Shown here piece after piece: positions 28,641 to 37,825 of a DNA stretch of 64,000 bases (positions are counted from its first letter, which is position 1; the number at the start of each line of letters is the position of its first letter). Under the pieces are notes generated by a model that saw only the letters and a list, made by a program, of their open reading frames with translations, ran no database searches and was not told the DNA's origin. Both the position numbers and the translations under genes were made by a program. The DNA is from Shewanella sp. c952 (GTDB lineage: Bacteria; Pseudomonadota; Gammaproteobacteria; Enterobacterales; Shewanellaceae), in the NCBI RefSeq assembly GCF_019654975.1, contig NZ_BPEW01000019.1:1-64000 (forward strand). Direction: 5' to 3'.

Positions 28641-29029
28641 TTAAATCAGCACTTCCAGCCATTATCAGCACTCAGACTGATATCGATTCTATTTGCTGGC
28701 GCCTCAATATCGCAGCCGATCTCGAGTACTTTAGCGGCCACTTTCCCGAGCAACCAGTATTGCCAGGGGTCACTCAGCTTGATTGGGCCATCAAACTCGG
28801 TTGCCTACACTTTGGCTACGACTGTAATGTGGCAGTGCTTGAAGTCCTCAAATTCCAACAGCTGATGCTACCTGATACTCAGGTGGATTTAACCATCAGC
28901 CACAACGCCGCTAAAGCCAAGCTTATTTTTGCTTATAGTGATGGAGAAAAGCGCTTTGCATCGGGGCGAATAGTACTCAATAAAGCGGAGCAAACTACTC
29001 TCCAAACCACGGATGAGGTAAATGGTTAA
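28637..29029 (+). CDS. apeI: 3-hydroxyacyl-ACP dehydratase (FabZ-like)
   Basis: A 130-residue hot-dog-fold protein. HFPEQPVLPGV is the FabZ/FabA-type active-site segment with a catalytic His. It acts with ApeP as a dehydratase heterodimer in studied APE systems, forming the double bond after ketoreduction. It overlaps the ligase stop by 4 bases and the glycosyltransferase start by one base. Confidence 0.8.
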   Translation: MIKSALPAIISTQTDIDSICWRLNIAADLEYFSGHFPEQPVLPGVTQLDWAIKLGCLHFGYDCNVAVLEVLKFQQLMLPDTQVDLTISHNAAKAKLIFAYSDGEKRFASGRIVLNKAEQTTLQTTDEVNG

Positions 29030-30747
29030 TGCGTATTGCCTTGGTCATTCCCAATTACAATCACCGAGCAGCTATTGCTGAAACGCTTGCTAAACTGGAT
29101 GCGCTTGCTCTGCCCTGTTACTTAGTGAATGACGGCAGCGATGATGAAACTCGCTTTTTGCTTATTGAACTGGCAAACAAGTATCCTTGGGTAACGCTGC
29201 TGCACCACCCTTTTAACCGTGGCAAAGGCGCTGCGGTAATGACAGGACTGCGCACCGCCTACCAAGATGGTTTTAGCCATGCGTTGCAAGTTGATGCCGA
29301 TGGCCAACATAACCTCGATGATATTCCAGCTATGCTCGCGCGGGCAGAGTCAGAACCAGAGGCTTTGATTTCAGGCTTGCCACAATATGATGACTCTGTG
29401 CCTAAAGGACGCTTGTACGGCCGCTATATCACCCACTTTTGGGTTTGGATAGAAACACTGAGCTTTGATATTCAAGACTCTATGTGTGGTTTTAGAGTTT
29501 ACCCCTTAGCAGAAACAGAGAAGCTATTTTTAAGCCATGCCCTTGGCGAGCGAATGGATTTCGATATCGAAGTATTAGTGCGCCTATATTGGCAGGGCGT
29601 ACCCGTTATCCATATTCCAACCCGCGTGATCTATCCTGAAGATGGTATTAGTCACTTTCAAGGTTTTAAAGATAATGTGCGCATATCAGCGATGCACAGC
29701 CAATTATTTTTTGGCATGTTACTACGCCAACCTAAGCGCTTATGGCAAAAATTGAGCCTGCGTAATCAAGATAAACACTGGTCAAGTATGCAAGAGCGCG
29801 GCAACTATTGGGGCATAAAATTCATAGCCGATAGCTATCGTTACGGCGGCCACTGGCTATGTCGCGCTATTATGTATCCTGTTATTTGCTACTTTTTTGC
29901 CACAGGTACAACCGCCCGAGCCGCATCAAAACAGTTCTTAGCTCAAGTGAAAACAACTCAACCTAACCACCCACTGCTTAGTGATAAACTTAGCTGGCGC
30001 GATAGCTTGAAACACTTTTTTGCCTTTGGTAATGCCGCTCTCGATCGGATTGATGCTTGGTGCGACCGCATCAAACTTGCTGAAGTCGATTTTCCAAATA
30101 GACAGCTACTGACAGACCAGCTTGAAACGGGAAAGGGCGCGGTTTTACTGGTCTCGCACTTAGGAAATCTAGAGCTTTGCCGTGCGATATCGATCCACCA
30201 GCGTAAAGTAAAAGTTAACGTCATGGTGCTAACTGACAACGCAGAAAACTTTAACCGCGTACTTAAACAACTCAATCCAGACAGCGCACTGAACCTTATT
30301 CAAGTCACGGAACTGGGCCCAAGTACCTCGATCTTATTGCAGCAAAAGATAGACGAGGGCGAATTGGTGGTGATTGCAGGAGATAGAACCTCATCACAAA
30401 CTGCAGGACGGGTTATATACGCACCATTTCTAGGTAAAGAAGCGCCATTTCCCCAAGGGCCTTTTATCCTTGCTGGATTATTAGATTGCCCAGTATTTAC
30501 CCTATTTTGCTTACGTGAGCAGGGGCGTTATCACGTACATGTAAGCCACTTTGCAAATACCCTAAAAGGTCCGCGTGCAGGCCGCGCCGAGCGGCTAGAA
30601 AATGCGGTACTCGATTTTAGCAAGCGCTTAGAATATTTTGCGCTGCGCCAGCCACTACAGTGGTTCAATTTTTATGATTTTTGGCACAGGGACGAAGATG
30701 TCCAACGTGCCAACATTAAAAGCAGTAAAGGACAACAACAAAAATGA
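29029..30747 (+). CDS. Fused family-2 glycosyltransferase and LpxL-type acyltransferase
   Basis: A 572-residue two-domain protein. The N-terminal part (about 1-240) is a GT2 domain with VIPNYNHR, NDGSDD and the metal-binding VDADGQHNLDDIP. The C-terminal part (about 290-560) is a lysophospholipid/LpxL-type acyltransferase with SHLGNLEL (HX4E) and GDRTSSQTAGRV. Such a fusion, ApeJ by order, is found in APE clusters and may add a sugar or acyl group to the pigment lipid at the inner membrane. It starts by a one-base overlap (TAATG) and its stop overlaps the ammonia-lyase start. Confidence 0.8.
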   Translation: MRIALVIPNYNHRAAIAETLAKLDALALPCYLVNDGSDDETRFLLIELANKYPWVTLLHHPFNRGKGAAVMTGLRTAYQDGFSHALQVDADGQHNLDDIPAMLARAESEPEALISGLPQYDDSVPKGRLYGRYITHFWVWIETLSFDIQDSMCGFRVYPLAETEKLFLSHALGERMDFDIEVLVRLYWQGVPVIHIPTRVIYPEDGISHFQGFKDNVRISAMHSQLFFGMLLRQPKRLWQKLSLRNQDKHWSSMQERGNYWGIKFIADSYRYGGHWLCRAIMYPVICYFFATGTTARAASKQFLAQVKTTQPNHPLLSDKLSWRDSLKHFFAFGNAALDRIDAWCDRIKLAEVDFPNRQLLTDQLETGKGAVLLVSHLGNLELCRAISIHQRKVKVNVMVLTDNAENFNRVLKQLNPDSALNLIQVTELGPSTSILLQQKIDEGELVVIAGDRTSSQTAGRVIYAPFLGKEAPFPQGPFILAGLLDCPVFTLFCLREQGRYHVHVSHFANTLKGPRAGRAERLENAVLDFSKRLEYFALRQPLQWFNFYDFWHRDEDVQRANIKSSKGQQQK

Positions 30748-32303
30748 CACAGGCAAGCTCCCTGAACACCAATAAGCAATCGGTAGAATTTGGTTACCGC
30801 AACCTGTCTCTAGAAGACGTTGTAGCGATTGCTAAAGGCGCAACTGCAAAGCTAAACCAGACTGATGAGTATCGCGCCTACATCCAAAAAGGCGCCTGGT
30901 TTATCGACAGTTTGCTAAAAGAGGAAGGCGTAGTCTACGGCGTAACCACAGGTTATGGCGACTCTTGCACTGTCACTGTTGGACTTGATCTGGTGCATGA
31001 ATTACCACTGCATTTAACCCGCTTTCATGGTTGTGGCATGGGCGACATTCTCTCTATCCCACAAGCAAGAGCCGTAATGGCCTGTCGCTTAAGCTCGCTC
31101 GCTGTCGGTAAATCTGGCGTCAGCTACGAGCTACTCGAGCGCATAGAAACACTGCTAAACCTTAACATTACTCCAGTCATCCCAGAGGAAGGCTCTGTCG
31201 GCGCCAGTGGTGACTTAACCCCACTGTCTTACCTCGCGGCAGTGCTAGTTGGTGAGCGTGATGTGATGTATCAGGGTGAACGTCGCCCAACCAGCGAAGT
31301 CTATCAGCAGCTAGGTATTGTGCCGCTTACACTGCGCCCTAAAGAGGGCTTAGCACTAATGAATGGCACAGCGGTAATGACTGCATTAGCCTGCTTAGCT
31401 TACGATAGAGCCCAATATATAACGCGTCTTTCAAGCCGTATTACTGCGATGGCATCACTCGTGTTAAAAGGGAATTCAAACCACTTTGATGACATCTTGT
31501 TTGCCGCCAAACCGCACCCTGGGCAAAACCAGATCGCGACTTGGATCCGTCAAGATCTCAATCATCACACTCATCCGCGTAATTCCGACAGGTTGCAAGA
31601 CCGGTATTCAATTCGCTGCGCACCGCACGTCATTGGCGTACTGCAAGATGCACTGCCGTTTATGCGTCAGTTTATCGAAACTGAGCTAAATAGCGCCAAC
31701 GATAACCCCATTGTTGATGCAGAAGGCGAGCATATTCTACACGGCGGACATTTCTATGGTGGCCATATCGCCTTTGCCATGGATTCAATGAAGAACGCAG
31801 TGGCAAACATCGCAGACCTTATCGATCGCCAGATGGCTTTAGTGATGGATCAAAAGTTTAATAATGGCCTACCAGCTAACTTGTCCGGTGCCATGGGTAA
31901 ACGTAAAGCGATTAACCACGGCTTTAAAGCTGTGCAAATAGGCGTATCCGCTTGGACTGCTGAAGCGTTAAAAAATACTATGCCTGCTAGCGTGTTTTCA
32001 CGTTCAACTGAATGCCATAACCAAGACAAAGTCAGTATGGGTACCATTTCAGCTCGTGACTGCATCCGAGTTTTACAACTGACGGAACAAGTGGCAGCTG
32101 CCGCGCTGCTGGCCATGTCACAAGGCATTCGTTTGCGGATCGCTCAGCAAGAACTCGTGCCAAGCACTCTCACCCCCTCACTAGGTAAGACGCTAGCGCA
32201 GGTTGAAGAAGATTTTGAACTACTTACCGAAGACCGACCGCTTGAGCAAACACTTCGCTCAACTGTAGATAAAATCCAATCGGGTTATTGGGAAGTATGC
32301 TAA
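30744..32303 (+). CDS. Aromatic/histidine ammonia-lyase (MIO family) of the APE cluster
   Basis: A 519-residue HAL/PAL/TAL enzyme. The cofactor triad Ala154-Ser155-Gly156 (GSVGASGDLTPLS) can cyclise to MIO, and Tyr65 (VYGVTTGYG) fits the catalytic loop. At the substrate-selectivity position the pair reads Phe94-His95, whereas HAL has Ser-His, TAL His-Leu and PAL Phe-Leu. A product such as cinnamic or coumaric acid would supply the ligase with an aryl starter. Its ATG overlaps the preceding stop by 4 bases, so it is a true operon member. Annotation as plain hutH would be misleading. Confidence 0.85.
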   Translation: MTQASSLNTNKQSVEFGYRNLSLEDVVAIAKGATAKLNQTDEYRAYIQKGAWFIDSLLKEEGVVYGVTTGYGDSCTVTVGLDLVHELPLHLTRFHGCGMGDILSIPQARAVMACRLSSLAVGKSGVSYELLERIETLLNLNITPVIPEEGSVGASGDLTPLSYLAAVLVGERDVMYQGERRPTSEVYQQLGIVPLTLRPKEGLALMNGTAVMTALACLAYDRAQYITRLSSRITAMASLVLKGNSNHFDDILFAAKPHPGQNQIATWIRQDLNHHTHPRNSDRLQDRYSIRCAPHVIGVLQDALPFMRQFIETELNSANDNPIVDAEGEHILHGGHFYGGHIAFAMDSMKNAVANIADLIDRQMALVMDQKFNNGLPANLSGAMGKRKAINHGFKAVQIGVSAWTAEALKNTMPASVFSRSTECHNQDKVSMGTISARDCIRVLQLTEQVAAAALLAMSQGIRLRIAQQELVPSTLTPSLGKTLAQVEEDFELLTEDRPLEQTLRSTVDKIQSGYWEVC

Positions 32304-32337
32304 TGCATACCAGCATTAAGCGGAGAGCTGTGAACTG

Positions 32338-32808
32338 ATGAAAGGCATAATAAGCACCGAGATCGAAGTTGTTATTCCATTCCATGATGTCGATTCAATG
32401 GGTATCACTTGGCATGGCAACTACTTACGCTATTTTGAGGTTGCTCGCTGCCAGTTACTCGATAAGATCGATTATGGCTACCGCGCAATGCAGAACTCAG
32501 GCTATAGCTGGCCCATTGTCGATCTGCAGATAAAGTATGTTCAATCGAGTACTTTCGATCAAAAAGTGATTATCAAAGCGGCCATTGTTGAGTGGGAGAA
32601 CCGCCTTAAAATTAACTACCAAGTGTTGGATGCAACCACACGAAAACGCATTACCAAGGGCTATACCATCCAAGCTGCAGTAGATATGCAAACTCAAGAG
32701 CTGTGCTTTGTGACCCCTGATATATTTCAGCATAAAATCGCAGCGCTAATTGCCGATGTCGAACCATCAAGCCCAGCAACAGGATCAGCTAAGGGCATAA
32801 GCCAATGA
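32338..32808 (+). CDS. 4HBT-type acyl thioesterase
   Basis: A 156-residue hot-dog thioesterase. The active-site segment FHDVDSMGITWHGNYLRYFE has the Asp and the Gly-His pattern of 4-hydroxybenzoyl-CoA-type thioesterases. It may release chains from ACP or hydrolyse misprimed acyl groups. By order it is ApeK. It lies 34 bases after the lyase with AGCGGAGAG in front, the first true gap in the operon, and overlaps the LolA-like gene by 4 bases. Confidence 0.8.
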   Translation: MKGIISTEIEVVIPFHDVDSMGITWHGNYLRYFEVARCQLLDKIDYGYRAMQNSGYSWPIVDLQIKYVQSSTFDQKVIIKAAIVEWENRLKINYQVLDATTRKRITKGYTIQAAVDMQTQELCFVTPDIFQHKIAALIADVEPSSPATGSAKGISQ

Positions 32809-33530
32809 GTTTGATGCCGCTGAAAAGAGTGTGTCAGCAACTTACCTTGCTAACCACTTTACTACTGGCAAGTAGCGCAAGCTTTAGCGCCGATAACCAA
32901 ATAGATTTTACCGCTTTGTTTAGCCAACAGGCATCAAGTAGTGAGCTTGAGCAACTGACGCAGCAACTATCACCGAGTCCACAAGCAAAGGGACGGTTTA
33001 CTCAGTATCGCTACTTAAAAGTACTCAAAAAGCCATTGGTGAGCCACGGTAATTTTGTATTTTCTAAGCAGCTTGGTATCGTTTGGCAGCAGCAATCTCC
33101 TTTTAGTAGCACCTTGATTCTACAAGCAGGCAGGCTAACGCAAATCGACAGCCAAGGACAAATACAGGTAACCGCCCAGCAACCTGCTAGCGCAAGCCAG
33201 TTATCACAGCTTATGCCAACCTTACTCAATGCACTGCTTAGCGGCGATCTGCACACGCTGCAACAGCATTTCAAGCTCAGCATCCATAGTGCCACCAGCA
33301 GCAATCCACAATGGCAGCTAGGGCTTATCCCTATTGACCCTATGGTGCAAAAGGCCATGCCTCGACTCGTATTGACCGGTGAACAGAAAATTCAAACCTT
33401 GACCCTATTTAGTGACAATCAAGACCGCAGCCGTATTGAGTTTTCCGAGCTTGTTGAACAACCATTAACTGAGCAAGACAAAGCGCGCTTCTCGCCCGCT
33501 ATGGCAGATAACCTCAGAGAGAGCCAATGA
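32805..33530 (+). CDS. LolA-like outer-membrane lipoprotein carrier
   Basis: A 241-residue periplasmic protein. The signal peptide spans about residues 1-29 (LLASSASFS|ADN), followed by a LolA-type segment: GRFTQYRYLKVLKKPLVSHGNFVFSKQLGIVW (partial). LolA proteins ferry lipoproteins; here it probably carries the hydrophobic polyene across the periplasm together with the MMPL exporter. It corresponds by position to ApeL. It overlaps both neighbours by 4 bases. Confidence 0.78.
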   Translation: MSLMPLKRVCQQLTLLTTLLLASSASFSADNQIDFTALFSQQASSSELEQLTQQLSPSPQAKGRFTQYRYLKVLKKPLVSHGNFVFSKQLGIVWQQQSPFSSTLILQAGRLTQIDSQGQIQVTAQQPASASQLSQLMPTLLNALLSGDLHTLQQHFKLSIHSATSSNPQWQLGLIPIDPMVQKAMPRLVLTGEQKIQTLTLFSDNQDRSRIEFSELVEQPLTEQDKARFSPAMADNLRESQ

Positions 33531-35944
33531 GCGCCAAACTGCAGCTTGTGGCACTTGGCTTTCTATCCCAAATAAGCCCAAATAAAAAGCTCGCTATCTG
33601 GTTGGCGTTAGTCGTTAGCACGCTAATTGCTGGCTGTGTTCAATGGCAGTCTGGTGCAAAAATTCAAACCGACATTTTAGCTATGTTGCCCAAAGTGAGC
33701 GAAAGCCCACTGACACAGCGAGCAATGGCATCCGTTGAACAACAACTCGCCAACAGGCTTTATATCGGGGTTATTGCAGCAGATAAAAATCAAGTAATTA
33801 ATGGCGCTTCCCTGTTAATGCAGCAGTTGAAAACACACAGTGCAGCGGTATTTACTGATGTTATCAGCGCAGATATATCGCAAGCACAGACTTTAAATGC
33901 TTTTTATTTCCCCTATCGCTTTAACCTGCTCACCGATAGGCAGCAGCAACAGCTCAGTCAACAACAATGGCCGCAGCTCACTCAAGCCAGTCTACATAAA
34001 CTCTATAGTGCATTTGGCTATGCCAATAGCGGCCTCATTAGCCAAGACCCGCTGCTGCTCTACCCTGATAACTTGTTAGCACTTGCTCCTAAGCAATCAC
34101 TGTCGGTACAAAATGGCGTATTGCTGAGCACGTATCCGCAAAACCGCAGCGATACTTCCTCCAAGTACATCGCAATTGTAATGGCCAAAGGGCTACAAAG
34201 CGCCTTTAGTCCCACTGCTCAACAGCAGCAATTAGCCGCATTAAATCAAGCCATGAGCGCTGTTACTGATGATAATGCAGAGATAAGTTTCATCAAGGCT
34301 GGAGCACTGTTTCATGCCGCTGCGGCTACAGATAATGCCAAGCAAGAGGTCTCAAGTATTGGGCTTATCTCGCTTATCGGTGTAATCGCATTGGTGTGGT
34401 TGGCTTTTCGCTCTGTAATGCCATTGACCATAGCTATCATTACCTTGAGTAGCAGCCTACTGTTTGCCATCGTGCTGACTCTATTGGTGTTTGGCGAACT
34501 GCATCTACTTACCTTGGTGTTTGGTACGAGCTTGATAGGTATTGCCATTGATTACTGTTTTCACTTTTACTGCGAGCGCCTCAATAATGCGAGCCTTGAT
34601 GCTAACCAAACCTCATTAACTATTTTACCTGCTATATCACTGGCGTTAATCACTAGTATTGTTGCCTATGGCTCTTTAGGGTTAGCGCCCTTCCCTGGTA
34701 TGCAGCAAGTCGCTATATTCTGCGCTGCAGGGCTCATTGGTGCTTACTTAACTTTAGTGTTTGCTTACCCCAAACTGGCCAGCGCAAATCTAAAAGATAA
34801 CCAATATCTACTCAATATAGCCGACCGCTACCAAGGCTTTATGCTTAAGCGTGTTATGCCATCCTCTCGATTAACCAGTTGCATATGGCTACTAGCCGGC
34901 ATGACTTTTACAGCGATTGGATTGAACCAACTTCGCAGTGACGATGATATTCGGCAGTTGCAGCACACTCCCACAGCGATTCAGCAACAAGAAGACAGCC
35001 TGCGCACAGTGCTAAGTGGCGGCACTGACAATCAGTTCTTGCTGGTTCACGCTAATAGTGAAGAGGCACTTAAGTTGCAGCTTGAACAACTCGAGCCACA
35101 GCTTGAGTCGGCAACTAAACAACAGTTGATAGGAAACCATTTCAGTTTAAGTCGCTTTCTTCCGAGTGAGAAAACCCAAGCGAGTAATTATCAGCTGCAA
35201 CAACAGATCTATCTAGATAATTTAACTGAAATCTTAGCCAGACTCGGTATTGAAGAGAGCATAGCTCAACCACTTGTGGAAGAGTATCGTGCCGCAAATG
35301 GCCGTTATATCGACGCAAATGCATTCTTAAACTCAGCAGCAGGCCAGCAGTTAGCTCCGTTATGGCTTATGCCAGAGCAAGGCTCAGACTACGGCGCTAT
35401 TGTGATGCTTGGAGGCATTAAGCAACTTGATAAACTCTCAGCGCTATTTAGCAATAAACCTAACGTGCAGTTGATTGATAAAGTCGCTGAGATCTCAAAG
35501 TTGATGAGCCATTACCGGCAACTCACCTTAGCATTACTGGTTATCGCGCTGGTTGCAGCACTGGCTATTTTCAGTTTGAGATTTGGCATTAAATTGGCAA
35601 CTATCGTGGTTTGCGTGCCTGCTTTGTCAGCTTTATTAACCCTATCCGCTTTAGGTTTACTGCAGGCACCTCTGACGCTGTTTCACGCCTTAGCGCTGAT
35701 CTTAGTGTTTGGGATCGGTATTGACTACAGCCTGTTTTTTGCTGAAGCCAAGCAACAGACTCGCGGGGTGATGATGGCGGTACTAATGTCAGCAACCTCA
35801 ACCTTGCTAGCCTTTGGTTTACTCGCCTTTAGCCAAACCCCAGCAATTAGCGCGTTTGGTTTAACACTACTAATCGGTATTAGCTTTACCTTTTTACTCT
35901 CTCCCTTTATTCAGATTTTCACAAGGAAAACAGCCGAATGCTAA
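33527..35944 (+). CDS. MMPL-family exporter
   Basis: An 805-residue membrane protein of the RND/MMPL type. Two repeated halves each have a first transmembrane helix, a large periplasmic loop (about 40-245 and 450-650) and a bundle of membrane segments. GTSLIGIAIDYCFHFYCER and FGIGIDYSLFFAEAK carry the Asp-Tyr pair typical of the proton relay. It probably exports the polyene lipid from the inner membrane, working with the adjacent LolA-like carrier, and is ApeM by order. The stop overlaps the flavoprotein start by 7 bases. Confidence 0.85.
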   Translation: MSAKLQLVALGFLSQISPNKKLAIWLALVVSTLIAGCVQWQSGAKIQTDILAMLPKVSESPLTQRAMASVEQQLANRLYIGVIAADKNQVINGASLLMQQLKTHSAAVFTDVISADISQAQTLNAFYFPYRFNLLTDRQQQQLSQQQWPQLTQASLHKLYSAFGYANSGLISQDPLLLYPDNLLALAPKQSLSVQNGVLLSTYPQNRSDTSSKYIAIVMAKGLQSAFSPTAQQQQLAALNQAMSAVTDDNAEISFIKAGALFHAAAATDNAKQEVSSIGLISLIGVIALVWLAFRSVMPLTIAIITLSSSLLFAIVLTLLVFGELHLLTLVFGTSLIGIAIDYCFHFYCERLNNASLDANQTSLTILPAISLALITSIVAYGSLGLAPFPGMQQVAIFCAAGLIGAYLTLVFAYPKLASANLKDNQYLLNIADRYQGFMLKRVMPSSRLTSCIWLLAGMTFTAIGLNQLRSDDDIRQLQHTPTAIQQQEDSLRTVLSGGTDNQFLLVHANSEEALKLQLEQLEPQLESATKQQLIGNHFSLSRFLPSEKTQASNYQLQQQIYLDNLTEILARLGIEESIAQPLVEEYRAANGRYIDANAFLNSAAGQQLAPLWLMPEQGSDYGAIVMLGGIKQLDKLSALFSNKPNVQLIDKVAEISKLMSHYRQLTLALLVIALVAALAIFSLRFGIKLATIVVCVPALSALLTLSALGLLQAPLTLFHALALILVFGIGIDYSLFFAEAKQQTRGVMMAVLMSATSTLLAFGLLAFSQTPAISAFGLTLLIGISFTFLLSPFIQIFTRKTAEC

Positions 35945-37194
35945 GCACTCACGCACATCAAAACACCATAAGTGTTGAAGAAGTCGATGTCGCCATTATA
36001 GGTGCAGGTCCATCAGGTAGCATTGCAGCAAGCTTGCTGCATGCCCAAGGAAAACGTGTGCTAGTGCTTGAAAAGCAACATTTTCCACGCTTTTCTATTG
36101 GGGAGAGTTTGCTACCTTGCTGTATGCAGGTAATAGCAGAAGCCAATATGCTCGATGCGGTCAATCAAGCGGGTTTTCAATATAAAGATGGCGCCGCATT
36201 TAGATGTGGTGACCAATACACCACTTTTAATTTCGAAGACAAATTTAGCCAAGGTCCAGGTACCACCTTTCAGGTTGAGCGGGCAAAGTTCGATAAACTA
36301 TTGGCTGACGAGGCTACCAAGCAAGGCGTTGAGATCCGTTACGGGCAATCGGTAGAGTCGGTAGATTTAGCCAATGAGCCACAGCTAACCGTTAGCAGTG
36401 ATACAGGCGAAAGCTACCGTGTTAATGCCAAGTTTATTCTTGATGCCAGTGGCTTTGGTCGAGTATTACCGCGATTACTTAAGCTAGAAAAGCCATCAAG
36501 CTTACCAACACGCACAGCGGTGTTTAATCATATTCAAGACAATATTACTTGTAGCGATTTTGACCGTAATAAGATCCTTATTAGCGTTCACCCACAGAAC
36601 CAAGATATTTGGTACTGGCTTATTCCGTTTAGCGATGGCCGTTGCTCAGTTGGCGTGGTGGCAGAGCCCCATCAGCTTGGCGATCTAAGCGCTAATCTTG
36701 ATGATGTATTGCTAGAGATGATCTCCCAAGAACCAGGGCTTAAACGATTGTTAGCCAATGCCGAACTGATTAATGATAGCGGCATATTAAAAGGTTACTC
36801 AGCTAACGTGACCACCTTAGCTAGCGACAAATTTGCACTACTTGGTAACGCTGGCGAGTTCCTCGACCCTGTGTTTTCATCGGGTGTCACCATTGCGATG
36901 CAGTCCGCGTCTTTAGCGGCAAAAGCGCTGGTTAAGCAACTCGATGGTGAAAGTATTAATTGGCAAACTGAGTATGCTGAGCCGCTGATGAAGGGGGTCG
37001 ATACCTTCAGAACCTATGTGGAAGCTTGGTATGACTGCCGCTTTCAAGAAGCTATCTTCTATCAAGACCCTGATCGCACTATTAAGCAGATGATCTGCTC
37101 AATCTTAGCTGGCTATGCATGGGATCAAAAAAATCCTTTTGTTAGCGAGTCTAAAAGACGCCTCAATATGGTTGTAGAACTATGCCGCAGCTAG
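35938..37194 (+). CDS. FAD-dependent halogenase-like oxidoreductase
   Basis: A 418-residue flavoprotein. The dinucleotide-binding GAGPSG (GxGxxG, residues 22-28) is followed by the PRFSIGESLLP segment (50-60), a feature shared by flavin-dependent halogenases and some reductases. A Lys at 83 (FQYKDGAAF) aligns with the catalytic Lys of halogenases. Trp225-Tyr-Trp-Leu-Ile-Pro230 (WYWLIP) fits the WxWxIP halogenase signature. DASGFGR is the second FAD motif. It could chlorinate or brominate the aryl head group, as in xanthomonadins and flexirubins. A geranylgeranyl-reductase-like oxidoreductase remains the main alternative. Confidence 0.68.
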   Translation: MLSTHAHQNTISVEEVDVAIIGAGPSGSIAASLLHAQGKRVLVLEKQHFPRFSIGESLLPCCMQVIAEANMLDAVNQAGFQYKDGAAFRCGDQYTTFNFEDKFSQGPGTTFQVERAKFDKLLADEATKQGVEIRYGQSVESVDLANEPQLTVSSDTGESYRVNAKFILDASGFGRVLPRLLKLEKPSSLPTRTAVFNHIQDNITCSDFDRNKILISVHPQNQDIWYWLIPFSDGRCSVGVVAEPHQLGDLSANLDDVLLEMISQEPGLKRLLANAELINDSGILKGYSANVTTLASDKFALLGNAGEFLDPVFSSGVTIAMQSASLAAKALVKQLDGESINWQTEYAEPLMKGVDTFRTYVEAWYDCRFQEAIFYQDPDRTIKQMICSILAGYAWDQKNPFVSESKRRLNMVVELCRS

Positions 37195-37805
37195 GGTATC
37201 GCTTAGCAACATTCGCCATTGTAGGGCTACTGCTATTAACGGGTTGTAGCCATACTGTGCAAAGACAGACCTGCGTTGAACTTCCAAGCGATGTGAGTTA
37301 TTGCCTAGCGCCGATAGCGGGTAGCAGTCAGAGTCAACTGACGCCTATTATTGAGCGCAGTCTGACGCAAAAAGCCACCATAAAAACTCAATCGAGCCAG
37401 CATGAACTGTTAACCCAACTTGAGCTTACTGCGCAGCAGTTGACCTTAGTAGGTTTAGCCCCTCTAGGACAGCCATTATTCACGCTCACTTATGACGGCC
37501 ACCAACTCATTAGCGAGCAAAGTACACTGCTCGGGTCGCAATTTAAAGCAGAGTATCTGCTTGCCATTATGCAGCTTATCTATTGGGATGAAGGCAGCAT
37601 TAATCAGTATCTACAAAATGGCTATATACAAGGCTATAATTGCGATGCAGGCTATTGCCGAAGGCTTTATGTCGATAAGCAACACAGTACTGTTGACGAT
37701 GAGCCGATTGTCACGATTAGTTATAGTCAGCAAGACCCATGGTCAGCTAACGTCAAACTCAACATAGATGCAGCGAGCTTTGAGCTCATCATCAACCCGT
37801 TATAA
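37182..37805 (+). CDS. DUF3261-like lipoprotein of the APE cluster
   Basis: A 207-residue predicted lipoprotein. The lipobox LLTGC is near residues 18-22. Three more cysteines follow (CVELPSDVSYC and CDAGYC). It overlaps the flavoprotein by 13 bases. Proteins of this kind are regular members of APE clusters and probably help final placement of the polyene in the outer membrane. No enzymatic motif is visible. Confidence 0.65.
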   Translation: MPQLGYRLATFAIVGLLLLTGCSHTVQRQTCVELPSDVSYCLAPIAGSSQSQLTPIIERSLTQKATIKTQSSQHELLTQLELTAQQLTLVGLAPLGQPLFTLTYDGHQLISEQSTLLGSQFKAEYLLAIMQLIYWDEGSINQYLQNGYIQGYNCDAGYCRRLYVDKQHSTVDDEPIVTISYSQQDPWSANVKLNIDAASFELIINPL

Positions 37806-37825
37806 ACCCGTTATGGTGATTTAAA

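Noticed and set aside
30744..32303. hutH of histidine degradation
   Set aside because: There are no hutU, hutI or hutG neighbours, and the gene is embedded in the polyketide operon with overlapping starts.
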